From assembly GCF_013523055.1 (NCBI RefSeq), contig NZ_JAAMQM010000027.1:1-64000 (forward strand): a stretch of DNA of 64,000 bases. Direction: 5' to 3'. A model generated the notes under the pieces. It saw nothing but the letters and a program-made list of their open reading frames with translations. It made no database searches and was not told where the DNA came from. Numbering within the stretch: position 1 is the stretch's first letter; every line of letters starts with the position of its first letter. Position numbers and translations under genes: made by a program. Shown here in pieces: positions 35,256-44,789 of this stretch. This DNA is from Pseudomonas capeferrum. GTDB lineage: Bacteria > Pseudomonadota > Gammaproteobacteria > Pseudomonadales > Pseudomonadaceae.

Positions 35256-35828
35256 TCAATGCGCCCGCGCGATCTCCTTGTCCGCCATCCGCCAGATCAT
35301 CCGGGAAGTGTCATACCCCTGCTGCCGTGCCTTGGCCAGGAGGTGTTCACGCTCCACCGCCGGCAGGTTCGGGGTACGCGAGAGGATCCACAGGTATTTG
35401 CGATCGGGGCTGCCGACCAGTGCCGTGCGGTAACGCTGATCGACATAGAGTATCCAGTAATCGCCTTTGGCCACGCCTGGCAGCAGGCGCGAGAACCAGT
35501 TGTCGAATTCGACCCAGAGCCTGTCGGTCTGTCCTGGCGTCTGCAACGTCGCGCTACCCTCCGCGCTCTGCCATTCGCCTTCAAGGGTACGACAACGGTT
35601 GAGCACGCCGACCGTGCCATCAGTCCTGAGGTTGTAATGCGCCTCGGACTGCGCACAGTCACGCTGGAAATACATCGGCAGGCGGGCCAGCTCGAACCAT
35701 TTGCCCTCGTAACGCTTGAGATCGACTTCGCCCGCGGTCTTTGGGGCCAACGAGTCTTCGGGGGTCGTGGCACAGCCGCCGATCAACAGTACGGCACCCA
35801 GTGCCAGCAACAGGGCGCAACGCCTCAT
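35256..35828 (-). CDS. blc: Outer-membrane lipocalin lipoprotein (Blc-like)
   Basis: Bacterial lipocalin, 190 residues, attached to the outer membrane. It begins with a lipoprotein signal and lipobox (LLIGGC, Cys19). The GxW motif of lipocalins appears in YEGKWFELARLPMYF. A second conserved β-strand motif (DYWILYVDQRYRTALVGSPDRKY) follows. It binds hydrophobic or lysophospholipid ligands in E. coli. It overlaps the preceding small lipoprotein gene by 4 bases, so the two share a message. Confidence 0.93.
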   Translation of the reverse strand: MRRCALLLALGAVLLIGGCATTPEDSLAPKTAGEVDLKRYEGKWFELARLPMYFQRDCAQSEAHYNLRTDGTVGVLNRCRTLEGEWQSAEGSATLQTPGQTDRLWVEFDNWFSRLLPGVAKGDYWILYVDQRYRTALVGSPDRKYLWILSRTPNLPAVEREHLLAKARQQGYDTSRMIWRMADKEIARAH

Positions 35829-36079
35829 TTGAGGCCCTGCCCCGAATACATCAGCACCTTGTCGGTCGCGTACTGCACACTGATGAAGCTCTTCTCGTCA
35901 CCCCAGGTGCAACTGCTCATGCCGAGCGCGCCGGAGCACTCTTCAGGCGCTCCCAACAGTTGCTCGACCTCTGCCTTGGTCATGCCGGCCCTGAGTTTCG
36001 AATAGTTTTCCTGGTTGATCTTGTTGCAGGCGGTCAGGACGACGCACAGGGACAACAGGGCGAGTGAACGCAACGACAT
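35825..36079 (-). CDS. Small BamE/SmpA-like lipoprotein
   Basis: An 84-residue lipoprotein with lipobox LTAC (Cys18). The mature part carries the BamE/OmlA-type motif KLRAGMTKAEVEQLLGAP and one more Cys pair (residues about 49 and 58). It is shorter than BamE itself and stands next to the lipocalin, with 4-base overlap. Role unknown; the SmpA-like fold suggests a small β-stranded outer-membrane-associated protein. Confidence 0.88.
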   Translation of the reverse strand: MSLRSLALLSLCVVLTACNKINQENYSKLRAGMTKAEVEQLLGAPEECSGALGMSSCTWGDEKSFISVQYATDKVLMYSGQGLK

Positions 36080-36244
36080 TAAAGGGCTCCTGGACAGGGG
36101 ATACTCAAGCGAGGATCTGCAGGGACCTTAGAAGGGAAAAAGGCGCCTCGGTTCCGTAGGAGCGAGACGGAATTGTCGCCGTCGGGCAAGCGCGTTCATG
36201 GCCAGGGAAAGCGAGCGAAGAAGCTGCACTGCTCGCACCAGCAA

Positions 36245-36267
36245 GGCCCCGGGTCATCGCCGGGGCC
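36245..36267 (-). terminator. Hairpin after the DUF924 gene
   Basis: ggccccgg at 36245-36252 pairs with ccggggcc at 36260-36267 over a 7-base loop, 8 bases past the DUF924 stop. GC-rich 8-bp stem with no clear T-tract on the minus strand. Confidence 0.6.
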
Positions 36268-36274
36268 CTGCGGG

Positions 36275-36871
36275 TCAGAACCGCGAACCGGGTTCCAGGA
36301 GGTAGTCCATCTCTTCGCTGGTGCTGGGACGACCCAGGACCAGGTTACGATGCGGGAAGCGACCGAAACGCTCGATGATGCGCTGATGCTGCTCGGCATA
36401 GTCGAGGAAGCCTTCGAACAACCGACGATGGGTCTCCGGCTGTTCCTCCAGCAAACTCCGGTAGCGCTCGACGCACAGGTTCTGCCAGTCCAGCACTTCG
36501 GCATGTTCCAGCACCAGCAGCACGAATACCCGCTGGATCGGCAGGAGCTGATAGTCCCAGTTCTTCTGCAGCCCCTGCATGACCACCACCTGGGCACGTC
36601 GATCACCTTCGAAGGCGCGTAGCGTGTCGCGGTGGATCATGCGCGGCAACTGGTCCAACAGCAGGATCAGGCCCAGCCAGCCCTGGGGGCTCTCCTGCCA
36701 TTCGTCCAGCCCCCCGGCGAGAGCGTGCTCGACCAGGTCACCGAAGCGCTCGCGCGCCTCGTCGTCGTGGTGCTTGCCGAACCAGAAGGTGCTCTTCTCG
36801 TCAGCGACGTCCTGGGGGCTTCTGCCCCAGCCGAACCACCACGCCAACAACGGCTGCCAAGGTGCGAGCAT
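36275..36871 (-). CDS. DUF924 family protein
   Basis: A 198-residue helical protein of the DUF924 family, which resembles tetratricopeptide-like folds. Characteristic motifs: LLLDQLPRMIHRDTLRAFEGD and ERFGRFPHRNLVLGRPST. Function is unknown. The start is three bases after the fbp stop, with AAGGAG in the fbp end 6 bases upstream, so it is translated after fbp. Confidence 0.92.
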   Translation of the reverse strand: MLAPWQPLLAWWFGWGRSPQDVADEKSTFWFGKHHDDEARERFGDLVEHALAGGLDEWQESPQGWLGLILLLDQLPRMIHRDTLRAFEGDRRAQVVVMQGLQKNWDYQLLPIQRVFVLLVLEHAEVLDWQNLCVERYRSLLEEQPETHRRLFEGFLDYAEQHQRIIERFGRFPHRNLVLGRPSTSEEMDYLLEPGSRF

Positions 36872-36874
36872 GAC

Positions 36875-37885
36875 TTACTCCTTGTGGTAGGCAGTAACGC
36901 GCTCGACCTCTTCCTTCGAGCCGAGGATCACCGACACGCGCTGGTGCAGGCCGTCCGGCTGGATGTCGAGGATGCGCTGGTTGCCGTCGGTGGATGCGCC
37001 GCCGGCCTGCTCGATGATGAAGGACATCGGGTTGGCTTCGTACATCAGGCGCAGCTTGCCTGGCTTGGAAGGATCGCGGGCGTCGCGTGGGTACATGAAC
37101 AGGCCACCACGGGTCAGGATGCGATGCACGTCGGCAACCATCGAGGCGATCCAGCGCATGTTGTAGTTCTTCTTCAACGGACCGGTCTCACCGGCCAGCA
37201 GCTCGCCGACATAGCGCTGCACCGGCGCTTCCCAGTGGCGCTGGTTGGACATGTTGATGGCGAACTCGGCGGTGCTTTCCGGGACCTTGATGTTCTCGTG
37301 GGTCAGGACGAAGCTGCCCAGTTCGCGGTCCAGGGTAAAGCCCTTGACGCCATTGCCCAGGGTCAGGATCAGCATGGTCTGCGGGCCATAGATCGCGTAA
37401 CCGGCGGCAACCTGCTCGGTACCTGGCTGCAGGAAGGCCTTCTCGTTCAGGTTCTCGTTCTGGGTCAGGTACTGGTTCGGGCAACGCAGCACCGAGAAGA
37501 TGGTCCCGACCGAGACGTTGACATCGATGTTCGAGGAGCCGTCCAGTGGGTCGAAGACCAGCAGGTAGGCGCCTTTGGGGTACTTGCCCGGAATCTGGTA
37601 GGCGTTGTCCATTTCCTCGGAGGCCATGCCGGCTAGGTGGCCGCCCCACTCGTTGGCTTCGAGCAGGATCTCGTTGGAGATCACGTCGAGCTTTTTCTGG
37701 ACTTCGCCTTGCACGTTCTCGGTGCCCATGCTGCCCAGTACGCCGCCCAGGGCGCCCTTGGAAACGTTGTGGCTGATTTCCTTGCATGCACGCGCCACCA
37801 CTTCGATCAGGAAGCGCAGATCGGCAGGGGTATTGTTGCTACGGGTCTGCTCAATCAAATAGCGACTCAGGGTAACGCGGGACAT
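36875..37885 (-). CDS. fbp: Fructose-1,6-bisphosphatase class 1
   Basis: Gluconeogenic enzyme that dephosphorylates fructose-1,6-bisphosphate. The protein is 336 residues. The metal-binding motif FDPLDGSSNIDVNVSVGTIF (near residue 117) and the C-terminal GGLFMYPRDAR loop are typical of class 1. Start at 37885 (MSRVTLSRYLIEQTR), with GGAG 6 bases upstream; a longer frame begins six residues earlier. It heads a unit with the DUF924 gene. Confidence 0.97.
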   Translation of the reverse strand: MSRVTLSRYLIEQTRSNNTPADLRFLIEVVARACKEISHNVSKGALGGVLGSMGTENVQGEVQKKLDVISNEILLEANEWGGHLAGMASEEMDNAYQIPGKYPKGAYLLVFDPLDGSSNIDVNVSVGTIFSVLRCPNQYLTQNENLNEKAFLQPGTEQVAAGYAIYGPQTMLILTLGNGVKGFTLDRELGSFVLTHENIKVPESTAEFAINMSNQRHWEAPVQRYVGELLAGETGPLKKNYNMRWIASMVADVHRILTRGGLFMYPRDARDPSKPGKLRLMYEANPMSFIIEQAGGASTDGNQRILDIQPDGLHQRVSVILGSKEEVERVTAYHKE

Positions 37886-38028
37886 GTGTGGCTCCGAAGG
37901 CATGGGGAGGGGAAAAACTCCCGCAGTTTACAGGGAGAGTTGAAGGCTAGCGAGCAATGAGATAACGCCTGGCCGATCAGACGGCACAACGGCCCGGGAG
38001 TTCAGCACTCCCCGGGCCGATGGTCGCG

Positions 38029-40479
38029 TCAGTCCAATGCCTTCCAGATATCCGTGGCGTACTCGCGGATAGTCCGGTCGGAAGAGAACCAGCCCATGTG
38101 CGCCGTATTGAGCACGGCGGTGCGCCACCAGGCCTGCGGCTCGTGCCAGAGGTCCTCGACGCGTTGCTGGGCGTCCCAATAGGCGTCGAAATCGGCGCAG
38201 ACCAGGAAGCGGTCGTGGTCCACCAGCGAATCCACCAGCGCGGTATAGCGCGCCGGATCGTCCGGCGAGAACACGCCGCTGCGGATGGCCTGGAGCACAT
38301 CGTTGAGCCGGTGCGAAGCGGCGATGGCGGAAGCGGCGCCGAAATCGCCACTGCGTCGACGTGCCTCGACCTGCTGGGCGGTCAGACCGAAGATGAACAT
38401 GTTCTCGGTGCCTACCTGCTCCGACATCTCGACATTGGCACCGTCCAGCGTACCGATGGTCAAGGCGCCATTGAGCCCGAACTTCATGTTGCTGGTGCCG
38501 GAGGCTTCATAGCCCGCGGTGGAAATCTGCTCGGACAGGTCAGCCGCCGGGATGATGCTTTCCGCCAGGCTGACGTTGTAGTTGGGCAGGAACACGATAT
38601 TGAGCAGGCCACGCACGGTCGGGTCATTGTTGACTACCCTGGCGATGTCGTTGGTCAGCTTGATGATCAGCTTGGCCTGGTGATAGCTGGCAGCGGCCTT
38701 GCCCGCGAAGATCTTCACCCGCGGCACCCAGTCGGTGCTCGGTTCGGCACGGATGGCCTGATAGAGCGCCACGGTATGCAGCAGGTTGAGGAGCTGACGC
38801 TTGTACTCGTGGATGCGCTTGACCTGGACGTCGAACATTGCCTCGGGGTTGATCGTGATCCCCAGGCGCTCCTGGATGATCCGGGCCAGCGCGCGCTTGC
38901 TGTGCAGGCGCTGGGCGGCGAATTGACGACGGAAATCGTCCTGCTCGGCGAACGGCGCCAGTCCTACGAGACGGCCTTCCGGGTCGTCCAGTATTTCCTT
39001 GCCCAGGGCCTCGACCAGCATCGCCGTCAATTGCGGATTGGACTGGTACAGCCAGCGGCGGAAGGTGATGCCGTTGGTCTTGTTGTTGATCCGCTGCGGA
39101 TAGAGCTTGTGCAGTTCGGAGAAGACCGTGATACGCATCAGCTTGGTGTGCAGGGCCGACACGCCGTTGACGCTGTGCGAGCCGAGAAACGCCAGGTTGC
39201 CCATGCGCACCCGACGGCCATTGTCCTCTTCGATCAGCGACACCGAGCGCAGGACATCGAAGTCATGCAGGCCTTTGGCACGCAGGGCATCGATATGGTA
39301 GGCATTGATCAGGTAGATGATCTGCATGTGCCGCGGCAGCATCCGCTCCATCAGCGATACCGGCCAGGTTTCGAGCGCTTCGGGCAGCAGCGTATGGTTG
39401 GTGTAGGCCAGCGTGCCGACGGTGATTTCCCAAGCGGTGTCCCAAGGGATTTCATGCTGATCGACCAGCAGGCGCATGAGCTCGGCCACGGCGATCGAAG
39501 GGTGGGTGTCGTTCAGCTGGATCGCGGCCGCGTCTGGCAGGTTGAGCAAGGTCTCGTGCATGTTCAGGTGGCGGCGCAGCAGGTCCTGCAGCGAAGCCGA
39601 GACGAAGAAGTACTCCTGGCGCAGACGCAACTCCTGGCCGGCCTCGGTACTGTCGGCGGGATAGAGTACACGCGAGATGCTCTCGGCACGGGCCACTTCG
39701 GCGACCGCGCCGAGGTGGTCACCGGCGTTGAAGCGCTCCAGGTGCAACTCTTCCAGTGCGCGTGCGCGCCACAGGCGCAAGGTGTTCACACAGGCGCCAC
39801 GCCAGCCGACCACGGGGGTGTCGTAGGCCACCGCACGCACCGTTTCGCCGGGGGTCCAGACCTGCCGTTGCTGGCCTTCGGCATCGGTCAGTGTTTCCAC
39901 GCTGCCCCCGAAGCTGATGGGGTAGATCACCTCGGCGCGCTCGAACTCCCAGGGGTTGCCGAAATCCAGCCAGTTCTCGGTCTGCTCCTGCTGCCAGCCA
40001 TCGACGATCGCCTGACGGAACAGTCCGTGCTCGTAGCGGATGCCGTAGCCATGAGCGGCAAGGCCCAGGGTCGACATGCTTTCCATGAAACATGCCGCCA
40101 GACGCCCGAGGCCGCCGTTGCCCAGCGCCGCGTCCGGCTCGAGCAGACGGATGCGCTCGACATCGACATTCAGGCCGTCCAACGCTTCACGGGCGATGTC
40201 CAGCAGCCCCAGGTTGCTCAAGCTGTCGTACAGCAGGCGACCGATGAGAAATTCGAGCGAAAGATAGTAGACCCGCTTCTGGCTGCGCCGGTATGTCTGC
40301 CGGGTGTGATCCATCCAGTGATCGACCATATGGTCGCGTGCCGCCAGTGCGATGGCCTCGAACCAATCATGTTCGAACGCGTGCTCGGGGTCTTTTCCGA
40401 CCGCGTAGGTGAGTTTGGCCAGTACAGCGGCGCGAAAGGCAGCCACCTCTGCGTCACGTGCGTTGGGTTCCTGAGACAT
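38029..40479 (-). CDS. glgP: Glycogen/maltodextrin phosphorylase
   Basis: PLP-dependent GT35 phosphorylase that releases glucose-1-phosphate from α-1,4-glucans. The protein is 816 residues. The PLP-lysine motif EASGTSNMKFGLNGAL is near residue 655, and the substrate site NTHP-like QLNDTHPSIAVAEL near 345. The start at 40479 (MSQEPNARDAEV) with GAGGA upstream is preferred over a longer frame to 40575. No other glycogen gene is within the window, and the gene is flanked by fbp and a cysteine-cluster protein. Confidence 0.97.
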   Translation of the reverse strand: MSQEPNARDAEVAAFRAAVLAKLTYAVGKDPEHAFEHDWFEAIALAARDHMVDHWMDHTRQTYRRSQKRVYYLSLEFLIGRLLYDSLSNLGLLDIAREALDGLNVDVERIRLLEPDAALGNGGLGRLAACFMESMSTLGLAAHGYGIRYEHGLFRQAIVDGWQQEQTENWLDFGNPWEFERAEVIYPISFGGSVETLTDAEGQQRQVWTPGETVRAVAYDTPVVGWRGACVNTLRLWRARALEELHLERFNAGDHLGAVAEVARAESISRVLYPADSTEAGQELRLRQEYFFVSASLQDLLRRHLNMHETLLNLPDAAAIQLNDTHPSIAVAELMRLLVDQHEIPWDTAWEITVGTLAYTNHTLLPEALETWPVSLMERMLPRHMQIIYLINAYHIDALRAKGLHDFDVLRSVSLIEEDNGRRVRMGNLAFLGSHSVNGVSALHTKLMRITVFSELHKLYPQRINNKTNGITFRRWLYQSNPQLTAMLVEALGKEILDDPEGRLVGLAPFAEQDDFRRQFAAQRLHSKRALARIIQERLGITINPEAMFDVQVKRIHEYKRQLLNLLHTVALYQAIRAEPSTDWVPRVKIFAGKAAASYHQAKLIIKLTNDIARVVNNDPTVRGLLNIVFLPNYNVSLAESIIPAADLSEQISTAGYEASGTSNMKFGLNGALTIGTLDGANVEMSEQVGTENMFIFGLTAQQVEARRRSGDFGAASAIAASHRLNDVLQAIRSGVFSPDDPARYTALVDSLVDHDRFLVCADFDAYWDAQQRVEDLWHEPQAWWRTAVLNTAHMGWFSSDRTIREYATDIWKALD

Positions 40480-40596
40480 GCTGGGTCCTCTGGCAAGTCG
40501 ACGAATACGGATGGAGATGTTCAGACTAGTCGCTTCGACACGGAGCGGCAGCGACGGTTCGCGGTTTTCTCGCATGCGTTACCAAAGCGTCGAAAG

Positions 40597-40617
40597 GTTG
40601 TTCACAAATTGAACAAC
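40597..40617. promoter_or_regulatory. Palindrome in the glgP/ykgJ divergent region
   Basis: GTTGTTCA at 40597-40604 and TGAACAAC at 40610-40617 are perfect reverse complements around a 5-base centre, in the 181-base gap between the divergent glgP and the YkgJ-family gene. It looks like an operator for a dimeric repressor. No known regulator motif was recognised. Confidence 0.55.
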
Positions 40618-40660
40618 TCCGGTATCATCGCGCGCCCATGACAGTCACCAGCCTATAAAG

Positions 40661-41071
40661 ATGAAAACGACCCTGATCGCCGCCGCCGAAGTCGACCGCC
40701 TGGACACTTGGCAACGTTATGCCAGCCACATGTGCGGTGGCTGCCATTCCACCTGCTGCACCTTGCCGGTGGAAGTGAAGATCAGAGACCTGATCCGGAT
40801 TGGCGTGGTGGACGAATTCGAGAAGGATGAACCGCCGAAGAACGTCGCCAAGCGCTTGCAGAAGGAGGGCATCATCGAGCGCTTCAACCAGAAGTCCGGG
40901 ATCTTCACCCTGACCCGGATGAGCAACGACGACTGCCTGTACCTGGACCGCAAGAGCCGCCTGTGCACCATCTACGACAAGCGCCCGGACACTTGCCGCA
41001 ACCACCCCAAGATCGGCCCGCGGCCGGGGTATTGTGCATATAAGCCGAAGGCGCCGACCGTCGGGCGCTGA
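40661..41071 (+). CDS. YkgJ family cysteine-cluster protein
   Basis: A 136-residue member of the UPF0153/YkgJ (CxxCxxCC) family, thought to bind zinc or an iron-sulfur centre. The cysteine motif reads MCGGCHSTCC near residue 25, with further Cys in NDDCLYL, CTIYDKRPDTCRNHP and YCAYKP. Function is not established. The strong bidirectional terminator at 41101-41134 separates it from typA. Confidence 0.92.
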   Translation: MKTTLIAAAEVDRLDTWQRYASHMCGGCHSTCCTLPVEVKIRDLIRIGVVDEFEKDEPPKNVAKRLQKEGIIERFNQKSGIFTLTRMSNDDCLYLDRKSRLCTIYDKRPDTCRNHPKIGPRPGYCAYKPKAPTVGR

Positions 41072-41100
41072 AACGACCCCGCCGATCGACCACACAAACA

Positions 41101-41134
41101 AAAACGCCCCCGGTCTTTCGACCGGGGGCGTTTT
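41101..41134. terminator. Bidirectional terminator between ykgJ-like gene and typA
   Basis: A perfect 14-bp stem (41101-41114 with 41121-41134) whose ends are four A's and four T's on each strand, so both transcripts can end in a U-run. It is the only strong convergent terminator here. Confidence 0.95.
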
Positions 41135-41153
41135 CATTCAGCCTGACCGAAGA

Positions 41154-42974
41154 TCAGTTCTTGGCTTTCTTGGCAGCGCGGGTACGCTCGCCTTCGTCCA
41201 GGATCTTCTTGCGCAGACGGATCGACTTCGGCGTGACTTCGCACAGCTCGTCGTCCTGGATGAATTCCAGGGCCTGTTCCAGAGTGAAGCGAACAGGTGG
41301 AACCAGCGCGATGGTTTCGTCTTTACCGGAAGCACGCATGTTGTCGAGCTTCTTGCCCTTGGTAGGGTTGACGCCCAGGTCGTTGTCGCGGCTGTTCAGA
41401 CCGATGATCTGGCCGTTGTAGATTTCCTGGCCGTGCTCGACGAACAGCTTGCCACGCGCCTGGAGGGTTTCCAGGGAGTAGGTCAGTGCCTTGCCGGTCT
41501 CGACCGAAACCAGTACGCCGTTCTGACGACCGGACATGTGGCCGGACTTCATGGTGTCGTAGCGATCGAAGATCGAGGTCAGGATGCCCGCACCGTTGGT
41601 CAGGGTCAGGAACTGGTTACGGAAACCGATCAGACCACGCGCCGGGATGTTGTACTCGAGGCGTACGCGGCCCTTACCATCCGGAGCCATGTTGGTCAGG
41701 TCGCCCTTACGCAGACCCATCTCTTCCATGACCTTGCCCTGGGCTTCCTCAGGGATGTCGATGGTGACGTTCTCGAACGGTTCCTGCTTGGTACCGTTGA
41801 CTTCGCGGATGATCACTTCAGGACGGCCCACGGCCATCTCGAAGCCTTCACGGCGCATGGTTTCGATCAGAACCGACAGGTGCAGCTCACCACGGCCGGA
41901 CACCTTGAAGCGGTCGGCCGAGTCGCCTTCTTCAACGCGCAGGGCAACGTTGTACAGCAGCTCCTTGTCCAGACGCTCCTTGATGTTACGGCTGGTGACG
42001 AACTTGCCTTCCTTGCCGCAGAACGGCGAATCGTTGACCTGGAAGGTCATCGAAACGGTTGGCTCGTCGACGGTCAGCGGCTTCATCGCTTCGACAGCGG
42101 TCGGGTCGCACAGGGTGTCGGAGATGAACAGTTCGTCGAAACCGCTGATGCAGACGATGTCGCCAGCCTGGGCTTCTTCGACGTCGATGCGGTGCAGACC
42201 GTGGTGACCCATCAGCTTGAGGATACGGCCGTTGCGCTTCTTGCCGTCGGTGTCGATGGCGACCACCGGGGTGTTCGGCTTGATGCGACCACGGGCGATA
42301 CGGCCAACGCCGATGACACCCAGGAAGCTGTTGTAGTCCAGTGCCGAGATCTGCATCTGGAACGGACCTTCGCGGTCGACGTTCGGCGCAGGGACGTTGT
42401 CGACGATCGACTGGTACAGCGGGGTCATGTCTTCGGCCATTTCGGCGTGGTCCAGACCGGCGATGCCGTTCAGGGCCGAGGCGTAGACGACCTGGAAGTC
42501 CAGCTGTTCGTCGGTGGCGCCGAGGTTGTCGAACAGGTCGAAGATCTGGTCCAGAACCCAGTCAGGACGCGCGCCCGGACGGTCGACCTTGTTGATGACA
42601 ACGATCGGCTTCAAGCCGGCTTCGAAAGCCTTCTTGGTCACGAAACGGGTTTGCGGCATAGGGCCGTCTTGAGCATCGACCAGCAGCAGCACGGAGTCGA
42701 CCATCGACATCACGCGCTCGACTTCACCGCCGAAGTCGGCGTGGCCGGGGGTGTCGACGATGTTGATGTGGTAGCCGTTCCAGTTGATGGCGGTGTTCTT
42801 CGCCAGAATGGTAATGCCGCGCTCTTTTTCCTGGTCGTTGGAGTCCATGACGCGCTCGTCGTTGAGCTCGTTACGCTCCAGGGTGCCGGACTGGCGCAGG
42901 AGTTTGTCGACCAGGGTGGTCTTGCCATGGTCAACGTGGGCGATGATGGCGATGTTACGCAGATTTTCGATCAC
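41154..42974 (-). CDS. typA: Translational GTPase TypA/BipA
   Basis: Ribosome-associated GTPase of the elongation-factor family, 606 residues, important for growth in stress and cold and for 50S assembly. G1 AHVDHGKTTL near residue 13, G3 DTPGHADF near residue 76, and G4 NKVD near residue 130 are intact. The C-terminal domains and the KAKN tail fit. On the minus strand, after a 127-base gap from thiI. Confidence 0.98.
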   Translation of the reverse strand: MIENLRNIAIIAHVDHGKTTLVDKLLRQSGTLERNELNDERVMDSNDQEKERGITILAKNTAINWNGYHINIVDTPGHADFGGEVERVMSMVDSVLLLVDAQDGPMPQTRFVTKKAFEAGLKPIVVINKVDRPGARPDWVLDQIFDLFDNLGATDEQLDFQVVYASALNGIAGLDHAEMAEDMTPLYQSIVDNVPAPNVDREGPFQMQISALDYNSFLGVIGVGRIARGRIKPNTPVVAIDTDGKKRNGRILKLMGHHGLHRIDVEEAQAGDIVCISGFDELFISDTLCDPTAVEAMKPLTVDEPTVSMTFQVNDSPFCGKEGKFVTSRNIKERLDKELLYNVALRVEEGDSADRFKVSGRGELHLSVLIETMRREGFEMAVGRPEVIIREVNGTKQEPFENVTIDIPEEAQGKVMEEMGLRKGDLTNMAPDGKGRVRLEYNIPARGLIGFRNQFLTLTNGAGILTSIFDRYDTMKSGHMSGRQNGVLVSVETGKALTYSLETLQARGKLFVEHGQEIYNGQIIGLNSRDNDLGVNPTKGKKLDNMRASGKDETIALVPPVRFTLEQALEFIQDDELCEVTPKSIRLRKKILDEGERTRAAKKAKN

Positions 42975-43101
42975 AAATGTATCTCGATCAGAGGATTCGG
43001 TTGCCGCCCAGTCTAGGCGGCCAATATGAATGTAGAAGGCTCAGTGGGCCCGCTGGTCGGGAGGGCGATGGCGGATGCTGCCGCCATACAGCCCTGGCAG
43101 C

Positions 43102-44556
43102 TTATGCCGGACGATAAACACGCACATTGGCATGTCCCTCACTGAGCAGGTGATGCGCATGCAGGCGACTCATGACGCCCTTGTCGCAATAAAGAAGGTA
43201 CTGACGGTTGCCATCGAGGTGCTTGAAGCGGCTGTTGATGGCATAGAAAGGCATGACCTGGACCTCAACGCCTTCGATCACCAGGGGTTCGTCTTCCTGG
43301 GCATCGGGATGGCGGATGTCGATGACGATCTGGCTCGGCAGGGCTTCGGCCACTTCCTCGATCTGAATGTCCTGGCCCAGCTCATCGATGACGTTGTCGA
43401 TGGAGACGAAGCGGGCACGTTCCAGGGCACGTTCGAGCACGGCCATGTCGAACTGGTTTTCCTCGTGGGCGACCCGGTGCGGCTTGGCGCAGGTGGTCGG
43501 GTTCACCGAGATCACGCCGCAGTACTCAGGCATGTGCTTGGCGAACTCTGCAGTGCCGATCTGGTAAGCGGTGTCGATGATGTCCTGCTTGTGGCTGGCC
43601 AGCAGAGGACGCAGCACCAGCTTGTCGGTAGCCTGGTCGATGATCGTCAGGTTGGGCAGGGTCTGGCTGGAGACCTGGGAGATCGCCTCGCCGGTGACCA
43701 GGGCATCGATCTGCAGGCGATCGGCGATCCGGGCGGACGCGCGCAGCATCATGCGCTTGAGCGTCACGCCCATGTAGCTGTTGTCGACCTTGCCGAGGAT
43801 CTCGCCGACCACTTCCTCGAACGGCACGCTGATGAAGAGCACGCGCTGGCTGCTGCCGTACTTCTTCCAGAGATAGTGTGCCACTTCCATCACGCCCAAC
43901 TCGTGCGCACGACCGCCGAGGTTGAAGAAGCAGAAATGGGTCATCAGGCCGCGGCGCATCATCTGGTAGGCGGCCACAGTGGAGTCGAAGCCGCCGGACA
44001 TCAGAACCAGGGTCTGCTCCAGCGCCCCCAGCGGATAACCGCCGATGCCCGGGTGCTGGCTGTGGATCACGTACAGGCGCTGGTCACGTATCTCGATGCG
44101 TACCTTGATTTCCGGGTCGCGCAGGTCGATCCCGGCGGCGCCGCACTGCTGACGCAGCTGACTGCCGACATAGCGGTCGACGTCCATCGAGGAGAAGTCG
44201 TGATGGCCGCCACGCTTGCAGCGCACGGCGAAGCGCTTGCCGACAAGCAGGTGACCGAAGTGCTGCTTGCACTTGGCGACGATATCGTCGAAGTCCCCCA
44301 AGGGGTACTCCTCGACCTGCAGGAAATGGGTGATGCCGGGCACGCAGCTTAGGCGCTCGACGATCTCGCGCTGAACCTTCTCGTCCTCGACGCGGGTAAC
44401 CACCTCGAGATTATCCCAGACACCGTCGACCCGCAGCTCGGGATCCAGGTCCTTGAGCACGGTACGGATGTTCTTGCCGAGCTGACGGATGAAGCGCTTG
44501 CGCACCGGCCGGCTCTTGATGGTGATTTCCGGGAAGACTTTGACGATAAGTTTCAT
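43102..44556 (-). CDS. thiI: tRNA 4-thiouridine synthase / thiamine sulfur transferase ThiI
   Basis: Makes 4-thiouridine at tRNA position 8 and donates sulfur for thiazole synthesis. The protein is 484 residues: N-terminal ferredoxin-like and THUMP domains (about 1-165), the PP-loop ATPase motif SGGFDST (near 186), and a C-terminal rhodanese domain with the catalytic Cys in LLYCDKGVMS. The start is ATG at 44556 (MKLIVKVFPEITIKSRPVR); a longer frame to 44676 covers the glnA control region and is rejected. Confidence 0.97.
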   Translation of the reverse strand: MKLIVKVFPEITIKSRPVRKRFIRQLGKNIRTVLKDLDPELRVDGVWDNLEVVTRVEDEKVQREIVERLSCVPGITHFLQVEEYPLGDFDDIVAKCKQHFGHLLVGKRFAVRCKRGGHHDFSSMDVDRYVGSQLRQQCGAAGIDLRDPEIKVRIEIRDQRLYVIHSQHPGIGGYPLGALEQTLVLMSGGFDSTVAAYQMMRRGLMTHFCFFNLGGRAHELGVMEVAHYLWKKYGSSQRVLFISVPFEEVVGEILGKVDNSYMGVTLKRMMLRASARIADRLQIDALVTGEAISQVSSQTLPNLTIIDQATDKLVLRPLLASHKQDIIDTAYQIGTAEFAKHMPEYCGVISVNPTTCAKPHRVAHEENQFDMAVLERALERARFVSIDNVIDELGQDIQIEEVAEALPSQIVIDIRHPDAQEDEPLVIEGVEVQVMPFYAINSRFKHLDGNRQYLLYCDKGVMSRLHAHHLLSEGHANVRVYRPA

Positions 44557-44652
44557 GAAATCCGTGCGCAATTGGCCTGCCAAAATTGAGGGGCGCGAAT
44601 TATAGCGGAAATAGCCCAGGCTTTGAGCAACTTTTGTACAGACGGTTAAGAG

Positions 44653-44669
44653 CGCTCCAAATTGGTGCG
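44653..44669. promoter_or_regulatory. NtrC binding site upstream of glnA
   Basis: CGCTCC, five bases, GGTGCG fits the NtrC consensus TGCACC-N5-GGTGCA at 9 of 12 defined positions. It lies about 110 bases upstream of the sigma-54 promoter, the typical enhancer distance. A second, single half-site TGCACC follows at 44672. Confidence 0.6.
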
Positions 44670-44773
44670 CCTGCACCCAGGACCGCCTCTTATAAGTGCA
44701 GAAAACGGCCTTTCTCGATGCTCAAACACCAGAAAACGACTGATGTTGGCGCACCCTGGCCATTTTTGGGCAC

Positions 44774-44789
44774 TGGCATGCAATTTGCT
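44774..44789 (+). promoter_or_regulatory. Sigma-54 promoter of glnA
   Basis: TGGCATG, four bases, TTGCT: the GG (44775-44776) and GC (44787-44788) are 10 bases apart, matching the RpoN consensus with a single change in the -24 half. Predicted start about 44800, some 89 bases before the glnA start. This fits the known NtrC/RpoN control of glnA. Confidence 0.85.

Noticed and set aside
38029..40479. glgP as an orphan glycogen gene and possible transferred gene
   Set aside because: I remember the same position in P. putida relatives, and codon use is like its neighbours, so no unusual event is needed.
38020..40641. 873-codon plus-strand frame opposite glgP
   Set aside because: A shadow of the well-conserved glgP; no features.
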